Below, piece after piece: positions 18,183 through 26,873 of a stretch of 64,000 nucleotides of DNA (the first letter of the stretch is position 1; each line of letters starts with the position of its first letter). The notes below the pieces were generated by a model. It was not told the origin of the DNA. It saw only the letters and a program-made list of their open reading frames with translations, and ran no database searches. The DNA is from Bacterioplanoides pacificum (GTDB lineage Bacteria > Pseudomonadota > Gammaproteobacteria > Pseudomonadales > Oceanobacteraceae), in the NCBI RefSeq assembly GCF_042648445.1, contig NZ_JBHRYB010000001.1:434001-498000 (forward strand), written 5' to 3'. Position numbers and translations under genes: made by a program.

Positions 18183-18641
18183 ATGGTGAATGATGATTCG
18201 ACGCCGATTGATCTGGAGTTACTGAAAAAAGCCATTGATGCGTCGAACGACGGAATTGTGATTGCTGAGCGTGAAGGAGATGACAATATTCTGATTTACG
18301 CTAACCGTGCTTTTGAGCAGCTGACCGGCTATCAGCAGGATGAAATTCTGTTTCAGGATTGTCGTTTTTTACAGGCCGGTGACCGCGATCAGCAGGGACT
18401 GGCGGAAATAAAAGAGGCGCTGGCGAATAATCAGCCGTGTCGGGTGGTGTTGCGTAATTACCGTAAAGACGGTAGCCAGTTCTGGAATGAATTAAGTATT
18501 TCACCGGTGTTCAACGAGCAGGATCAGCTGATGTATTACATTGGTGTACAGAAAGATGTGACCCGCCAGGTTGAGGCTGAGAAGCGCGCGTTACGGGCGG
18601 AAGCTGAGCTGGCAGAACTGAGAGCAAAAACCGGGTTGTAA
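18183..18641 (+). CDS. Short LOV blue-light photoreceptor (PpSB1-LOV-like)
   Basis: A single PAS/LOV domain of 152 residues with short flanking helices and no effector domain. The photoactive Cys is C60 in QDCRFLQAGDRDQ; the FMN contacts NYRKDGSQFWNEL and the late Gln in GVQKDV are all present, so the flavin-adduct chemistry should work. The whole core resembles the short LOV proteins PpSB1/PpSB2 of Pseudomonas putida. The C-terminal helix (EAEKRALRAEAELAELRAK) should form a dimer coiled coil. GGAGGAA ends 2-3 nt before ATG 18183. It is divergent from a LitR-like MerR gene, its likely partner. Confidence 0.93.
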   Translation: MVNDDSTPIDLELLKKAIDASNDGIVIAEREGDDNILIYANRAFEQLTGYQQDEILFQDCRFLQAGDRDQQGLAEIKEALANNQPCRVVLRNYRKDGSQFWNELSISPVFNEQDQLMYYIGVQKDVTRQVEAEKRALRAEAELAELRAKTGL

Positions 18642-18680
18642 TCCGGAACCACAGCCACTGTTGCTTGCTGTTGGGTAATA

Positions 18681-18706
18681 AAAAAGGAGCCATAAGGCTC
18701 CTTTTT
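18681..18706. terminator. Bidirectional intrinsic terminator between LOV gene and ppa
   Basis: An 11-bp perfect stem (18681-18691 with 18696-18706) with an ATAA loop, an A tract on one side and a T tract on the other. It lies between convergent genes and can serve both. Confidence 0.9.
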
Positions 18707-18722
18707 GCTGGCTGTCGGAAAC

Positions 18723-19256
18723 TTATTTAGCGTCTTCGTAAGCCTTGGCGGAATCAATGATCATCTGACGTGCGTCATCAGCATTGCCCCAGCCCTGTAC
18801 TTTAACCCACTTGCCTTTTTCCAGATCTTTGTAGTTCTCAAAGAAGTGTTTGATCTGTTCACGTAACAGCTCAGGTACGTCGTTGACGTCCTGTACATCA
18901 TTGTACAGCTGAGTCAGTTTTTCGTGTGGCACGGCTACCAGTTTGGCATCTTCACCGGCTTCGTCTTCCATGTTCAGTACGCCGACCGGACGGGCACGGA
19001 TCACAGAACCTGGCTGTACCGGGTACGGTGTGATCACCAGTACGTCCAACGGGTCGCCGTCATCAGCCAGGGTGTTGTTGATATAGCCGTAGTTAGCCGG
19101 GTAGAACATAGGGGTTGCCATAAAGCGGTCAACCATCAGGCAGTCCATGTCTTTGTCGATTTCGTATTTGATCGGAGAATGATTGGCAGGAATTTCAATC
19201 ACAACGTATACGTCGTTTGGCAGGTCTTTACCGGCAGAAATCGAGTTGTAGCTCAT
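18723..19256 (-). CDS. ppa: Inorganic pyrophosphatase, family I
   Basis: Hydrolyses pyrophosphate to drive biosynthetic reactions, in the cytoplasm. The 177 residues have the family I signature DDGDPLDVLVI with its metal-binding Asps, plus KYEIDKD and the LTQLYNDVQDV helix. The length is that of E. coli Ppa. It is convergent with the LOV gene and shares its terminator. Confidence 0.97.
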   Translation of the reverse strand: MSYNSISAGKDLPNDVYVVIEIPANHSPIKYEIDKDMDCLMVDRFMATPMFYPANYGYINNTLADDGDPLDVLVITPYPVQPGSVIRARPVGVLNMEDEAGEDAKLVAVPHEKLTQLYNDVQDVNDVPELLREQIKHFFENYKDLEKGKWVKVQGWGNADDARQMIIDSAKAYEDAK

Positions 19257-19454
19257 AATATTTTCCAGTTAATGGTGCATTTACAGAATTGAATGGCGCG
19301 ATTATAGCGGCTTGGCGCTTGCTCCGACAGCCTGCCGTAAGTATAAAAGGTCAGGCGAAAGTATTAGGTTTGATTTGTCATTTTACTAATTGCTCACAGT
19401 GCCTAGACTTGAGAGAAGATCCGATAATCGTTTTTCAGCTGGCAAGATAACCCA

Positions 19455-21611
19455 ATGACAATAAATACGACTGTGCGGAAATACTTCCGCCTGTCACTGC
19501 CAGCGCTGGTACTGAGTGGTTTAGCAGCGTCTGGTGTTGTGGCTGACGAATTGGACGAACTTGCGCTGGATGCGCCCTTTATGTTGCAGGAAGAGTTGCC
19601 CGTGGTGCTGACGGCTGCCCGTCTGAAGCAACCCAGAGCAGAAGTGCCTGCCAGTGTCACTGTCATCAGTGCGGCTGAAATTCAGGCCTGGGGGGTACGC
19701 ACCATCCCGGAACTGATGCGCTTTGTGCCGGGCATGTTTATTGGTCATGGTGATGATGAAAATAATCCATCTGTGGTGTATCACGCCTCAAACCCCAGCA
19801 TTATGCGGCGTTTGCAGGTATTGATTGACGGCCGGTCGGTGTTTAAAGCGTCAATTGCTTCGGTGGTTTGGGATGATGTGCCACTGGCGCTGGAAGATAT
19901 CGCCCGTATCGAAGTGACCCGCGGCCCGAATGCTGCGTCCTATGGCGCTAATTCATATCTTGGCATCATTAATATCGTCAGCAAACATCCGGCCGATACG
20001 CTCGGGACCCGGGTGCGTTATCGCAGTGGTAATCAGGGCTACGACGATTCGTTTGTCAGTTATTCGGCCGCTGAAGAACAGCGCAGTTACCGTATCACGG
20101 CGCAGCTGAATGCCGATGATGGTTATGATGGTGATGAGGCGCAGGATAAAGACGAGCGGCGCGATAGCCGGCGTCACGGCTTTGTCACCGCTTATGTCAG
20201 TAACCAGCTGGATGATGGTAGTCATCTCGATCTGCAGTTTTCTTATAAACAGGGCCATACCGATATTCGCCGTGAAGAAGCTTACGATACCAGTTATCCG
20301 GATCAGGAAACCCGTCAGGGCTATGCCTGGTCGCGCTGGCAACAGGAGTTCAGCCGCACCCACTCGGCTCACCTGCAGGCCTACTGGCAGATTGACAGCC
20401 GCCGCCAGGATGCTTCTGCCTGTGTGCCGGCGGTGGCACTTGATCCGGATTTGTTTCGTCTCTATCAGCTGAATCCTGAGCTGGCGCTGGGGTTGTTTTA
20501 CAGCGGTTTTAATGCCGCATTATTATCTTCTGCCAGCAGTAGCGAGCAGGCGTTGGTGAATGCGGTATTACAACGGGCTCAGGATGCCAGCCCCTATGAC
20601 ATAACCTGTGGTGAGACCGAACGTGGCTTACAGGAACAGCGTTTTGATATCGAGTGGCAGGATACCGTGCAATGGAGCGATCGTTTCCGTACGGTATCGG
20701 GCATCAGCATGCGGCGTGACCAGGTGGACTCCCGGACTCTGTTTGATGGCGTGGCGCACAACGATACTTATCGTTTGTTTGCTAACGCTGAATGGCGTGT
20801 CAGCGACTGGCTGATTATGAATGCCGGCGGTATGTATGAAATTGAAGATCAGAATGATGATGCCTTTTCGCCGCGGCTATCGGCTAATTTCCTGCTGGCG
20901 CCACAACACAGTATCCGCGCAGTGTACTCCAGCGCGGTTCGCTCGCCGGATTTGCTGGAGCAGTCGCCGCGCTATTCGGTACAGATTGATGGCCTCAGTG
21001 ATAACTATCTGAATCTCAGCAGCGGCCGGATTTTCGTTAACCAGTTTGAAGATAACCGTAATCTGGATCACGAAAAAATTATCAGCTACGAGTTAGGTTA
21101 TTACGGCAAGGTGGAGTCTCTGGAGTGGGATCTGAAAATGTACCGTGATGATCTGACCCAGCTGATTTCCGATTCCATCGCGCTGATTACCACCGAAGTG
21201 AACTCCAATAACCGGATGCGGGTTGATGGTGCTGAGTTGCAGATGAAGTGGCAGGCCAGTGAGCGCAACTGGCTGCGTCTGGTGGGTGCTTATATTAATG
21301 CCGACGTTAAAGAACAGCGGGTTGAGCTAAAAGCGACACCGCGCGACAGCGTGGTGGCCAGCTGGCATCACAGCGGTGATCAGTGGAGCCTGACAGGATC
21401 TCATTTCTGGTATGACAGTTACGGTGATGCAGCGAGTAAACGTTACCGCCGTTATGAAATTAATGCCCGCAAGCGATGGCAATTGAAAGGTTTCTCGCCA
21501 TGGGCCGGGGTTTTCTGGCATCATGTGGTTGATGATAATTCACTTGTTTATAACGGTCAGTATTACGCCACAACCGACCTTTACTTTTTTCAATTGGGCA
21601 TGAATTTCTGA
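19455..21611 (+). CDS. TonB-dependent receptor, first gene of a sensory operon
   Basis: An outer-membrane receptor of 718 residues. A signal peptide ending near SGVVADE is followed by a plug domain with VVLTAARLKQPRAEVPASVT, LQVLIDGRSVF, ARIEVTRGPNAASYGANSYL and GIINIVSKHP, and then a beta-barrel ending in Phe (YFFQLGMNF), which is typical for outer-membrane assembly. Three base pairs separate it from the next gene, a periplasmic binding protein, itself joined to a hybrid kinase. The substrate is unknown; the usual Fe/B12 candidates cannot be distinguished from sequence. Confidence 0.9.
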   Translation: MTINTTVRKYFRLSLPALVLSGLAASGVVADELDELALDAPFMLQEELPVVLTAARLKQPRAEVPASVTVISAAEIQAWGVRTIPELMRFVPGMFIGHGDDENNPSVVYHASNPSIMRRLQVLIDGRSVFKASIASVVWDDVPLALEDIARIEVTRGPNAASYGANSYLGIINIVSKHPADTLGTRVRYRSGNQGYDDSFVSYSAAEEQRSYRITAQLNADDGYDGDEAQDKDERRDSRRHGFVTAYVSNQLDDGSHLDLQFSYKQGHTDIRREEAYDTSYPDQETRQGYAWSRWQQEFSRTHSAHLQAYWQIDSRRQDASACVPAVALDPDLFRLYQLNPELALGLFYSGFNAALLSSASSSEQALVNAVLQRAQDASPYDITCGETERGLQEQRFDIEWQDTVQWSDRFRTVSGISMRRDQVDSRTLFDGVAHNDTYRLFANAEWRVSDWLIMNAGGMYEIEDQNDDAFSPRLSANFLLAPQHSIRAVYSSAVRSPDLLEQSPRYSVQIDGLSDNYLNLSSGRIFVNQFEDNRNLDHEKIISYELGYYGKVESLEWDLKMYRDDLTQLISDSIALITTEVNSNNRMRVDGAELQMKWQASERNWLRLVGAYINADVKEQRVELKATPRDSVVASWHHSGDQWSLTGSHFWYDSYGDAASKRYRRYEINARKRWQLKGFSPWAGVFWHHVVDDNSLVYNGQYYATTDLYFFQLGMNF

Positions 21612-21629
21612 AACATGGACAGAGGCGGC

Positions 21630-22511
21630 ATGGAAGCAACGCACCATATGATTCGCTTGTTGCTCCTCAGTATATGGCTGAGCGTTTGGGCGTCGCCATC
21701 GCTGGCGGCGGACATTGCCGTTGTCAGCCATAAACCGCTGAATTCTATCACTCAGCTGGCCAGTGCCATCAGTGACCAGACCGGACTGAGTGCTGAAGTA
21801 CGGTTAATTCATGAAAAAACCGACTGGCAGCAATACCGGGCCGTTGTGCTGGCCGGGGCGCAGGCGCTGCAACAGTGGCAGGAGCGGGATGTGCCGGCAG
21901 TGGCAGTATTTGTCAGTCGTCAGCATGTGCGCCAGTCTTCATTAACACTGGCATCCGCGTTATATATTGAGCCTCCGCTGGAGCGGCAGATAGCACTGGC
22001 GAAAGCGATTCTCGGTCCGGATCGGCCGCTGGGTATATTGGCGGCGAACCCGCAGCAATTAGAGACTCGGCGTTATGCGGGTAAACCTCTGACCTCCGCT
22101 CTGATTACCCCGTATTTTGTTGACCAGTCTCCCAGCCTGAATCGTGCCCTGATTGAGTCGTTACGCGATAACAGCGCTTTGATTGGTGTTTATGATCCCG
22201 GGTTGTTCAGCTCCGCCAATATCAAAAATATTCTGATTACTGCCTATCGCCAGAACAAACCCCTGATCGGGCCATCCAGTGCCTATATCAAAGCCGGCGC
22301 GTTAGCGACCACCTACAGTGATCTGGATGACGTTGTGCAACGCCTGCGCGAGATCCTGCTGACCGGGCTGAAAGAGAATATCTGGCCGGAAGCAGGTTAT
22401 AACCCTTATTTTAAAGTGCGCTATAACCAGCAGGTTGGCCGTTCGCTGAACCTGTTGTTGCCCGATCAGGACGCTCTGCAACAACAACTGCAGCAGCTGG
22501 AGGGGCGTTAA
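21630..22511 (+). CDS. Periplasmic ABC-type substrate-binding-like protein
   Basis: A predicted periplasmic ligand-binding protein of about 293 residues, resembling the ABC_sub_bind family (two-lobed fold, LYIEPPLERQIALAKAILGP, YDPGLFSSANIKNILITAYR). A signal peptide, MIRLLLLSIWLSVWASPSLA, is clear. The start is uncertain: ATG 21615, 21630 or 21648; 21630 has AGAGG just upstream, and 21648 begins the signal peptide itself. No permease or ATPase gene accompanies it, so a sensing role with the adjacent kinase is more likely than transport. Its stop is followed directly by the kinase ATG. Confidence 0.8.
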   Translation: MEATHHMIRLLLLSIWLSVWASPSLAADIAVVSHKPLNSITQLASAISDQTGLSAEVRLIHEKTDWQQYRAVVLAGAQALQQWQERDVPAVAVFVSRQHVRQSSLTLASALYIEPPLERQIALAKAILGPDRPLGILAANPQQLETRRYAGKPLTSALITPYFVDQSPSLNRALIESLRDNSALIGVYDPGLFSSANIKNILITAYRQNKPLIGPSSAYIKAGALATTYSDLDDVVQRLREILLTGLKENIWPEAGYNPYFKVRYNQQVGRSLNLLLPDQDALQQQLQQLEGR

Positions 22512-24386
22512 ATGCACTTCCAGCAGTGGTCATTGAGACGGCGGATTATGCTGGTGGCGGCATTGCCGACACTGGCCGCGATTGTGATCCTGTCGTCTTT
22601 TTATATGTTCCAGCGCTGGCAGGATGTGCATGCGGGTCAGGAAGCCCTGGCGGACCTGTTGCTGGAAAACCTGGCGGCAGCGGCAGAATATCCGTTGATT
22701 TCCGGCAACTACGAATTATTACAGCCACTGATTGAAACCGCCTTACGGCAGCCGGATGTGATTGCCGTGGAAATACAGGCCGCAGACGGTCGCCAGTTGT
22801 TGAAAACACTGGATGAACAGTTTCCGCTGGTGGCAGCGGCAGATATTAAGGTGCGCAGTTTTGACGTGTACCGGGATGTCTGGCGGCTGGATGAGTTTTC
22901 ACAGTTTGATGACAGCAATGAGCAACAAACTGACCAGCAACGGCTGGCGACCATTCACCTCAGTCTGACCGATACCTTTACCCGTGAACGCGAGTTGTCC
23001 ATTCTCTGGCAGGCGGCGATTGCCGGCCTGATGGTGGTATTAATTGCTGCTTTGATTGGCCATTTTACGGCCTTTGATATTATCCGTTCACTGGAGAAGT
23101 TATCCGCCTTTATTGCTCAGCTGGCGCGTGGGGATATCGAAGCGCGCATCCGGGTTGACGACGGTGCCGAGCTGGGCCGGTTACAGAAAAATGCCAATCA
23201 GTTAGCCAGTTCACTGGAACAGGCGGAGCGGGATCAGCAGATCTATACCGATCGGCTGATGGCGGAGCAGCAGAAAACCCAGCATGCCAGTCGGGCTAAA
23301 AGTGAATTCCTGGCGATGATGAGTCACGAATTCCGGACCCCGCTCAACGGTGCAATTGGCATGTTGCAGCTGTTAACGCCGGAGGTTTCACAGGCCGATT
23401 TTCGGGAATATAAGGGCATGGCTGAAGAGTCGCTCAGTCATCTGACTCAGCTGCTGGAAGACGTGCTGATTGTCGTGGATACCGAAAGTAATAAGCTGCA
23501 GGTATTGCACTCGGAGCAACAACTGGATGAACTGCTCTCAGGTTTGTTGTGCCGCTATCAGCGTCTGGCGGCAGACAAACAGCTGCAACTGAAAGTCCAT
23601 TATGACGAGCTCCTGACCCAGCAGGCGGTGCTGACCGACCCGGCCCTGATGCGGCAGATTGTCCGCCATCTGATGGATAATGCCTTTAAGTTTACCCAGC
23701 GGGGCAGTATTCAGCTGGATTTATTGCTGCAGCAGTTCGATGGCGAACAGCGTTTATGTGTGGTGGTCAGTGATACCGGTATCGGTATTGCGGATGAAGA
23801 CAAACAACGTGTGCTGGAGGCCTTTTCGCAGATCAGTTCGTCGTTTAACCGCCGTTATGATGGCATTGGCCTGGGGCTGACCATCAGTAGCCACATCAGT
23901 CGCTTGCTGGGTGGGCGTTTGTCGCTTGAGAATACATCGTCCGGTGGTACCCGGGTGAAGGTTGAATTTCCGGTAGCACTGGCGGAGAGCTGTTGTCAGG
24001 ATGAGTTGCCACAGGGACAGAAAGTGCTGATTGTTGAGGATAATCCGGTCAACATGAAGGTCGCGGAAAAAATGCTGCAGAAAAGTTTTGCCGGTTTGCA
24101 GGTGGATACCGTGCAGTCAGGTGAAGCCTGTCTGCAACAGCTGCAGCAGCAATCTTACGACCTGATTCTGATGGACTGCCAGATGCCCGGACTGGATGGT
24201 TTTGAAACGACCCGGCAACTGCGTCAGCAGGGCAATACTGTACCTGTGGTGGCCTGTACAGCCAATACCTCTGATCAGGTTTACCAGCAGTGCCGCGAAT
24301 CCGGGATGAATGATTACCTGGCCAAACCACTGAAGGTTGATACCATTCGTAAAACCCTGCAGCGCTGGCTGGTTGCGGTATCTTGA
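22512..24386 (+). CDS. Hybrid sensor histidine kinase with receiver domain
   Basis: An inner-membrane kinase of 624 residues. Two membrane segments (about 13-32 and 168-190) flank a periplasmic domain of about 135 residues. A HAMP domain follows, then HisKA (H in MMSHEFRTPLNG), HATPase_c (DNAFKFT N box, DTGIGI, GIGLGLTIS) and a C-terminal receiver domain (LIVEDNPVN; phosphoacceptor Asp in LMDCQMPGLDG; Lys in LAKPL). There is no Hpt or DNA-binding domain, so a separate phosphotransfer partner is needed and none is in the window. The start codon abuts the upstream stop as TAAATG, showing translational coupling to the binding protein. Confidence 0.92.
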   Translation: MHFQQWSLRRRIMLVAALPTLAAIVILSSFYMFQRWQDVHAGQEALADLLLENLAAAAEYPLISGNYELLQPLIETALRQPDVIAVEIQAADGRQLLKTLDEQFPLVAAADIKVRSFDVYRDVWRLDEFSQFDDSNEQQTDQQRLATIHLSLTDTFTRERELSILWQAAIAGLMVVLIAALIGHFTAFDIIRSLEKLSAFIAQLARGDIEARIRVDDGAELGRLQKNANQLASSLEQAERDQQIYTDRLMAEQQKTQHASRAKSEFLAMMSHEFRTPLNGAIGMLQLLTPEVSQADFREYKGMAEESLSHLTQLLEDVLIVVDTESNKLQVLHSEQQLDELLSGLLCRYQRLAADKQLQLKVHYDELLTQQAVLTDPALMRQIVRHLMDNAFKFTQRGSIQLDLLLQQFDGEQRLCVVVSDTGIGIADEDKQRVLEAFSQISSSFNRRYDGIGLGLTISSHISRLLGGRLSLENTSSGGTRVKVEFPVALAESCCQDELPQGQKVLIVEDNPVNMKVAEKMLQKSFAGLQVDTVQSGEACLQQLQQQSYDLILMDCQMPGLDGFETTRQLRQQGNTVPVVACTANTSDQVYQQCRESGMNDYLAKPLKVDTIRKTLQRWLVAVS

Positions 24387-24388
24387 GT

Positions 24389-25195
24389 TCAGGAAAAGAA
24401 CGTCCGCAGTGAATTCCGGTAAGTGGCTGTCAGCACCTCTTCAACGCCGATGTTTTTCACCTCAGCAATTTTCTCTGCAATAAATGGCAGATATTTAGGT
24501 GCATTTTCTCCACCCCGATAGGGGACAGGTGTCAGATACGGCGCGTCGGTTTCCAGCAGCAGGTTTTCCAGTGGTGTTTGTGCCACCACCTCGCGTACAT
24601 TATCTGCCTTGTTAAAAGTGACGATACCGTTGATGCCCAGGCAAAAGCCTAAATCGACAGCGGTCCGGGCCAGTTCCAGTCCGGAAGTGAAGCTGTGCAC
24701 CACGCCTTTTTTCGGCATTTGGGGAGCGTATTCTTGCAGAATAGCCATGGTGTCTTCATCCGCTTCGCGGGTGTGAATCACCACCGGCAACTGACAGTCG
24801 ATTGCCAGTTGCAGCTGACGTTTAAATACCTGCTTTTGTACATCCCGGTCGCAATGATCGTAAAAATAATCCAGACCAATTTCGCCAACCGCCACCACCT
24901 TGGGGTTGATGGCATGAGTCTGAATGTAGCCGTCGGCAGCGTCGTCAAACAGTGCCGCCTCATGTGGATGAACACCCAGCGTGGCGTACACATCAGGCTG
25001 GCTTTCGGCCAGTTGTAAGGCGGTGGGCATATTGTCGGGCTGAACGGCAATGGTCATAAAACGTTCAACGCCGATAGCACGGGCGTCAGCCAGAATTTCT
25101 TCCGGCGTTCCCTCTTTGAGGTAGTCGAGATGAAAATGGGTCTCGATGATCGGATGGGGATAAACGGGGATTTCGCGGCGTTTTTTATTACTCAT
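24389..25195 (-). CDS. TatD family metal-dependent nuclease
   Basis: A predicted metal-dependent deoxyribonuclease of the TatD/YcfH family, 268 residues, amidohydrolase fold. Metal ligands are in place: ETHFHLD near the N terminus, the Glu in GEIGLDYF, the His in VVIHTREADED, VVHSFTSG and the Asp in LETDAPYLTP. Family members act in DNA repair and 3'-5' DNA degradation. It is convergent with the hybrid kinase and lies 80 bp downstream of the acyltransferase gene on the same strand. Which TatD paralogue it is cannot be decided. Confidence 0.88.
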   Translation of the reverse strand: MSNKKRREIPVYPHPIIETHFHLDYLKEGTPEEILADARAIGVERFMTIAVQPDNMPTALQLAESQPDVYATLGVHPHEAALFDDAADGYIQTHAINPKVVAVGEIGLDYFYDHCDRDVQKQVFKRQLQLAIDCQLPVVIHTREADEDTMAILQEYAPQMPKKGVVHSFTSGLELARTAVDLGFCLGINGIVTFNKADNVREVVAQTPLENLLLETDAPYLTPVPYRGGENAPKYLPFIAEKIAEVKNIGVEEVLTATYRNSLRTFFS

Positions 25196-25275
25196 AACCA
25201 GCTATACAGAAAAAATAAAAGCGCCGGAAGTATATCATTGCGGGCCTTCCTTTGCCCGGACAGAACGACCGTGGC

Positions 25276-25863
25276 TCAGTCGTTATGGTACTGATCGGCT
25301 TTTTTAGCATTGATTGGTGCGTAAATGGCTTTTATTTTTTCCATATCCGCGTCGATATCGCCGCTGGTGGTGAAGATGCCTTTGATGCCGCCGGTTTTGT
25401 TGTTGTAATCGAGGAAACCCATCAGGATCGGTACGCCGGCACCATGAGCGATGTGGTAAAAGCCGGTTTTCCAATAAGTTACCTTCGAGCGGGTACCTTC
25501 GGGTGGCACAATCAGAAACAGCTGTTCGTTGGTTTTAATGGCATCGATGGATGCCTGAACCATATTGTTGGCTTTGGAGCGGTCTACCGGAATCCCTCCC
25601 ATCCACATCATCAGGCGTTTAAACGGTGGCTTAAAAATCTGTTCTTTGCCCATCCAATAGATTCTGGCGCGCAGTTTAAAGGCGATAAACAGCATAAACG
25701 GCAGGTCCCAGTTGCTGGTATGAGGAGCTGCAATCATGACGCACTTTTTCAGGTCTTTCGGGATTTCCCCTTCTGCCTTCCAGCCTGACAGCTTTAGTGC
25801 GATGATCGACAGCCAGCGCAGCAGGGTTTTCAGGATCGGTGTATCGAACATGGTGGTATGCAT
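25276..25863 (-). CDS. PlsC-like lysophospholipid acyltransferase
   Basis: A protein of 195 residues of the 1-acyl-glycerol-3-phosphate acyltransferase superfamily. The catalytic HX4D motif is HTSNWD, and the second and third blocks appear as GGIPVDRSK and VPPEGTRSKV. It is shorter than canonical PlsC and lacks a strong membrane anchor, so it belongs to a minor branch whose acyl acceptor is uncertain. It is probably co-transcribed with the TatD gene and is divergent from ogt. Confidence 0.85.
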   Translation of the reverse strand: MHTTMFDTPILKTLLRWLSIIALKLSGWKAEGEIPKDLKKCVMIAAPHTSNWDLPFMLFIAFKLRARIYWMGKEQIFKPPFKRLMMWMGGIPVDRSKANNMVQASIDAIKTNEQLFLIVPPEGTRSKVTYWKTGFYHIAHGAGVPILMGFLDYNNKTGGIKGIFTTSGDIDADMEKIKAIYAPINAKKADQYHND

Positions 25864-26021
25864 GAAGTTTATTACTCATCAGATTCCGGTTGCGCGCGAT
25901 CATACTCTGCCTTGGTGACAACAGAAATAGCCCGATTGCGCGTCGTCACTGACATATTAGGCTATCTGGCGCAAACTTGATCTGCGCCAGTCGTCGGACG
26001 ACATTACGGAGGTGAATACTC

Positions 26022-26606
26022 GTGGCACATAAGTCCGTGGCTGATGATAAGTTGTTGCAGGAAGGGCCGGTGTGCCTGGTGCTGGACTCTCCCTGGGGCG
26101 ATCTGGTGATCCGTGGCAGCAACAGCCATATTCGCAGTATTCGTTTTCAGTCGGGAGTGGTTGCTTATAACGCCCGGCAGGCCAGCTGGTATCAGGCCTG
26201 CACTGAACAACTGAGCCGTTATTGTCAGGGCGAGGCGCTGGTTTTTGACTTACCGCTACAGCCGCTTGGCAGCGCTTTTCAGCAGCGGGTATGGCAGCAG
26301 TTGCAGCAGCTGAGGTTTGGCCAGCTCGGCAGTTACCGTGAGATTGCCCAACGCCTTGGCAATACCGCAGCGGTCAGGGCGGTGGCCAGTGCCAATGCCC
26401 GGAATCCAATCAGTATTGTTATTCCCTGCCACCGGGTAATCGGCAGCGATCGCGCGTTGCGCGGTTATGCCGGCGGGTTGGAGATCAAGGCCGCGTTGTT
26501 ACGTCATGAAGGATGCCAGCTGCAGGACGGTGTGATTAATGAGCGCACCCGGGTTCAGCTGAATGCTGAAAGTGGGCAGCAAAATCTGTGCTTTACGGCA
26601 AATTAG
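26022..26606 (+). CDS. ogt: Methylated-DNA-protein cysteine methyltransferase
   Basis: Repairs O6-alkylguanine by transferring the alkyl group to its own Cys. The 194 residues carry the active-site IPCHRVIGSDRALRGYAGG, the helix-turn-helix arginine-finger region (AVRAVASANARNP) and the FQQRVWQQLQQL segment. The start is GTG 26022 with GGAGG about 8 nt upstream. The N-terminal half is the usual diverged domain. The promoter of the downstream aromatic leader probably lies near the end of this gene. Confidence 0.92.
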   Translation: MAHKSVADDKLLQEGPVCLVLDSPWGDLVIRGSNSHIRSIRFQSGVVAYNARQASWYQACTEQLSRYCQGEALVFDLPLQPLGSAFQQRVWQQLQQLRFGQLGSYREIAQRLGNTAAVRAVASANARNPISIVIPCHRVIGSDRALRGYAGGLEIKAALLRHEGCQLQDGVINERTRVQLNAESGQQNLCFTAN

Positions 26607-26644
26607 CGGTTGCAAAATACGCTCAGGCCGTTACCATCAAGGCT

Positions 26645-26779
26645 ATGAATATTTCAGATACCCGCGACATTTACCCTGCAAACGCCGAGACCAACACAGG
26701 TCTGGTTGCTGCTGTGCGCGCGTATTTCTGGTGGTATGGCTTTGGCTATTTTAGTCAGCAGTCGGGTGCCGCCAGCTAA
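26645..26779 (+). CDS. Aromatic-rich leader peptide (44 aa) for DAHP synthase attenuation
   Basis: A small open frame ahead of the DAHP synthase gene. Residues 27-36 read YFWWYGFGYF: eight aromatic residues in ten codons (26723-26752), including tandem Trp. Such clusters are the hallmark of attenuator leader peptides, here covering all three end products of the aromatic pathway. The stop (26777-26779) sits directly in front of competing hairpins and a terminator. The Shine-Dalgarno is weak (AAGG very close to ATG 26645), so the exact start is uncertain. A promoter could be TTTACG at 26592-26597 with a poor -10; I could not settle it. Confidence 0.8.
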   Translation: MNISDTRDIYPANAETNTGLVAAVRAYFWWYGFGYFSQQSGAAS

Positions 26780-26868
26780 AAGAAAGTTGGCAGTCCCGGC
26801 GAAACGCCAGGCTGCCACCAGGGAACAAATAAAAACCCCGATTGGCAGTCAGCCAGTCGGGGTTTTTT
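26771..26868 (+). promoter_or_regulatory. Transcription attenuator: competing hairpins and terminator
   Basis: Chain of alternative pairings. Segment 1 GCCAGC (26771-26776) can pair with GTTGGC (26786-26791). TGGCAG (26788-26793) can pair with CTGCCA (26812-26817), with an inner GGCG/CGCC stem. That same CTGCCA can instead pair with TGGCAG at 26843-26848, inside the 5' arm and loop of the terminator. The terminator stem is CCCCGA plus TGGC (26836-26846) against GCCA plus TCGGGG (26852-26862), followed by six T. The exclusive structures, placed right after an aromatic leader peptide, are what attenuation needs. The direction of each switch should be confirmed by experiment. Confidence 0.8.
26831..26868 (+). 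terminator. Intrinsic terminator in the DAHP synthase leader
   Basis: A stem of 10 Watson-Crick pairs plus one wobble with an AGTCA loop, an A tract before and T6 after (26863-26868). It lies 197 bp ahead of the DAHP synthase start codon, not at the end of a full gene, so it acts as a leader terminator. Confidence 0.9.
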
Positions 26869-26873
26869 ATTGC

